From contig VGWY01000015.1 of NCBI GenBank assembly GCA_016873575.1, forward strand, positions 1-20,371: DNA of 20,371 nucleotides, in the 5' to 3' direction. Positions 20,328-20,371 of this stretch are shown in pieces. The stretch is from Nitrospira sp. Lineage in GTDB: Bacteria; Nitrospirota; Thermodesulfovibrionia; Thermodesulfovibrionales; SM23-35. Positions within the stretch are counted from its first letter, which is position 1; each line of letters begins with the position of its first letter. The notes beneath the pieces are model-generated. The model did no database searches, was not told the DNA's origin, and worked only from the letters and a program-made list of their open reading frames with translations. The translations under genes were made by a program, and so were the position numbers.

Positions 20328-20371
20328 ATGCTACCGAGTTGCCGGATTGAAGGAGATGTTTTTACAATACC
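20328..20371 (+). CDS. Start of an unidentified gene, cut by the window edge
   Basis: A strong ribosome-binding site (AAAGGAGG, 20315-20322) is followed by ATG and an open frame reading MLPSCRIEGDVFTI to the end of the window. Too little is visible to name a family. The ribosome-binding site and the promoter-like sequence upstream are the reason for listing it. Confidence 0.5.
   Translation, partial: MLPSCRIEGDVFTI

Noticed and set aside
1..20371. CRISPR array
   Set aside because: The repeats present are scattered and unevenly spaced, with no regular repeat-spacer unit and no cas gene.

Overview
The window looks like a piece of a Gram-negative, mid-to-low GC chromosome. It has a lipobox protein, a class A penicillin-binding protein with one N-terminal membrane anchor, an FtsY without the long acidic N-terminal domain, and a LeuB of the kind I associate with Nitrospirota and Desulfobacterota. 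The lineage is an inference from gene style only; there is no rRNA or marker gene here that settles it.

The left part (about 190-8530) is ordinary housekeeping: a NagZ-type hexosaminidase (-), ftsY (+), a PBP1A-like murein synthase (-) whose 3' end overlaps ftsY by 38 bp, leuD-leuB (+, start and stop codons overlapping), tRNA-Asn(GTT), and a minus-strand cluster running 79-aa DHp-like protein -> HI0933/YhiN-type flavoprotein -> maf. NagZ carries an in-frame insertion made of a GC-rich palindromic repeat.

The middle (8920-14316, all minus) encodes a 1114-aa exported protein joining an M1-like metallopeptidase, a complete M28 metallopeptidase and a C-terminal PDZ domain. A six-bladed TolB/PD40-like lipoprotein and a single-domain response regulator with a coiled-coil tail follow. 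The gaps hold palindromic MITE-like elements and copies of a dispersed repeat family built on CTCTGTG and GGTTA.

The right part (about 14397-19086), ending at tRNA-Arg(CCT), is an accessory patchwork of small regulatory and toxin-antitoxin-like modules, several of them broken. It holds an antitoxin-like gene running into the out-of-frame tail of a lost PIN toxin; an apparently intact UPF0175/DUF3368 (PIN) pair flanked by related spacer DNA; a two-gene cassette ending in a DUF5647-like protein; an ORF6N regulator with a one-base frameshift and a striking 27-bp palindrome in its coding region that is echoed upstream of its start; a class II Fic protein with a C-terminal winged helix; and a headless S24-type peptidase. 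About 120 bp containing the 3' end of the S24 gene and the 3' end of the ORF6N gene is duplicated here, so the patchwork appears to have grown by repeated insertion or recombination at the same sequences.

After the tRNA come a LOG-family (TIGR00730-type) protein (-) and the first codons of an unidentified plus-strand gene cut by the window edge. The most unusual signals are the ORF6N palindrome pair, the S24/ORF6N 3'-end duplication, the repeat-derived insertion in NagZ, and the NADP-type cofactor residues in LeuB. I found no CRISPR array, rRNA gene, transposase or integrase.
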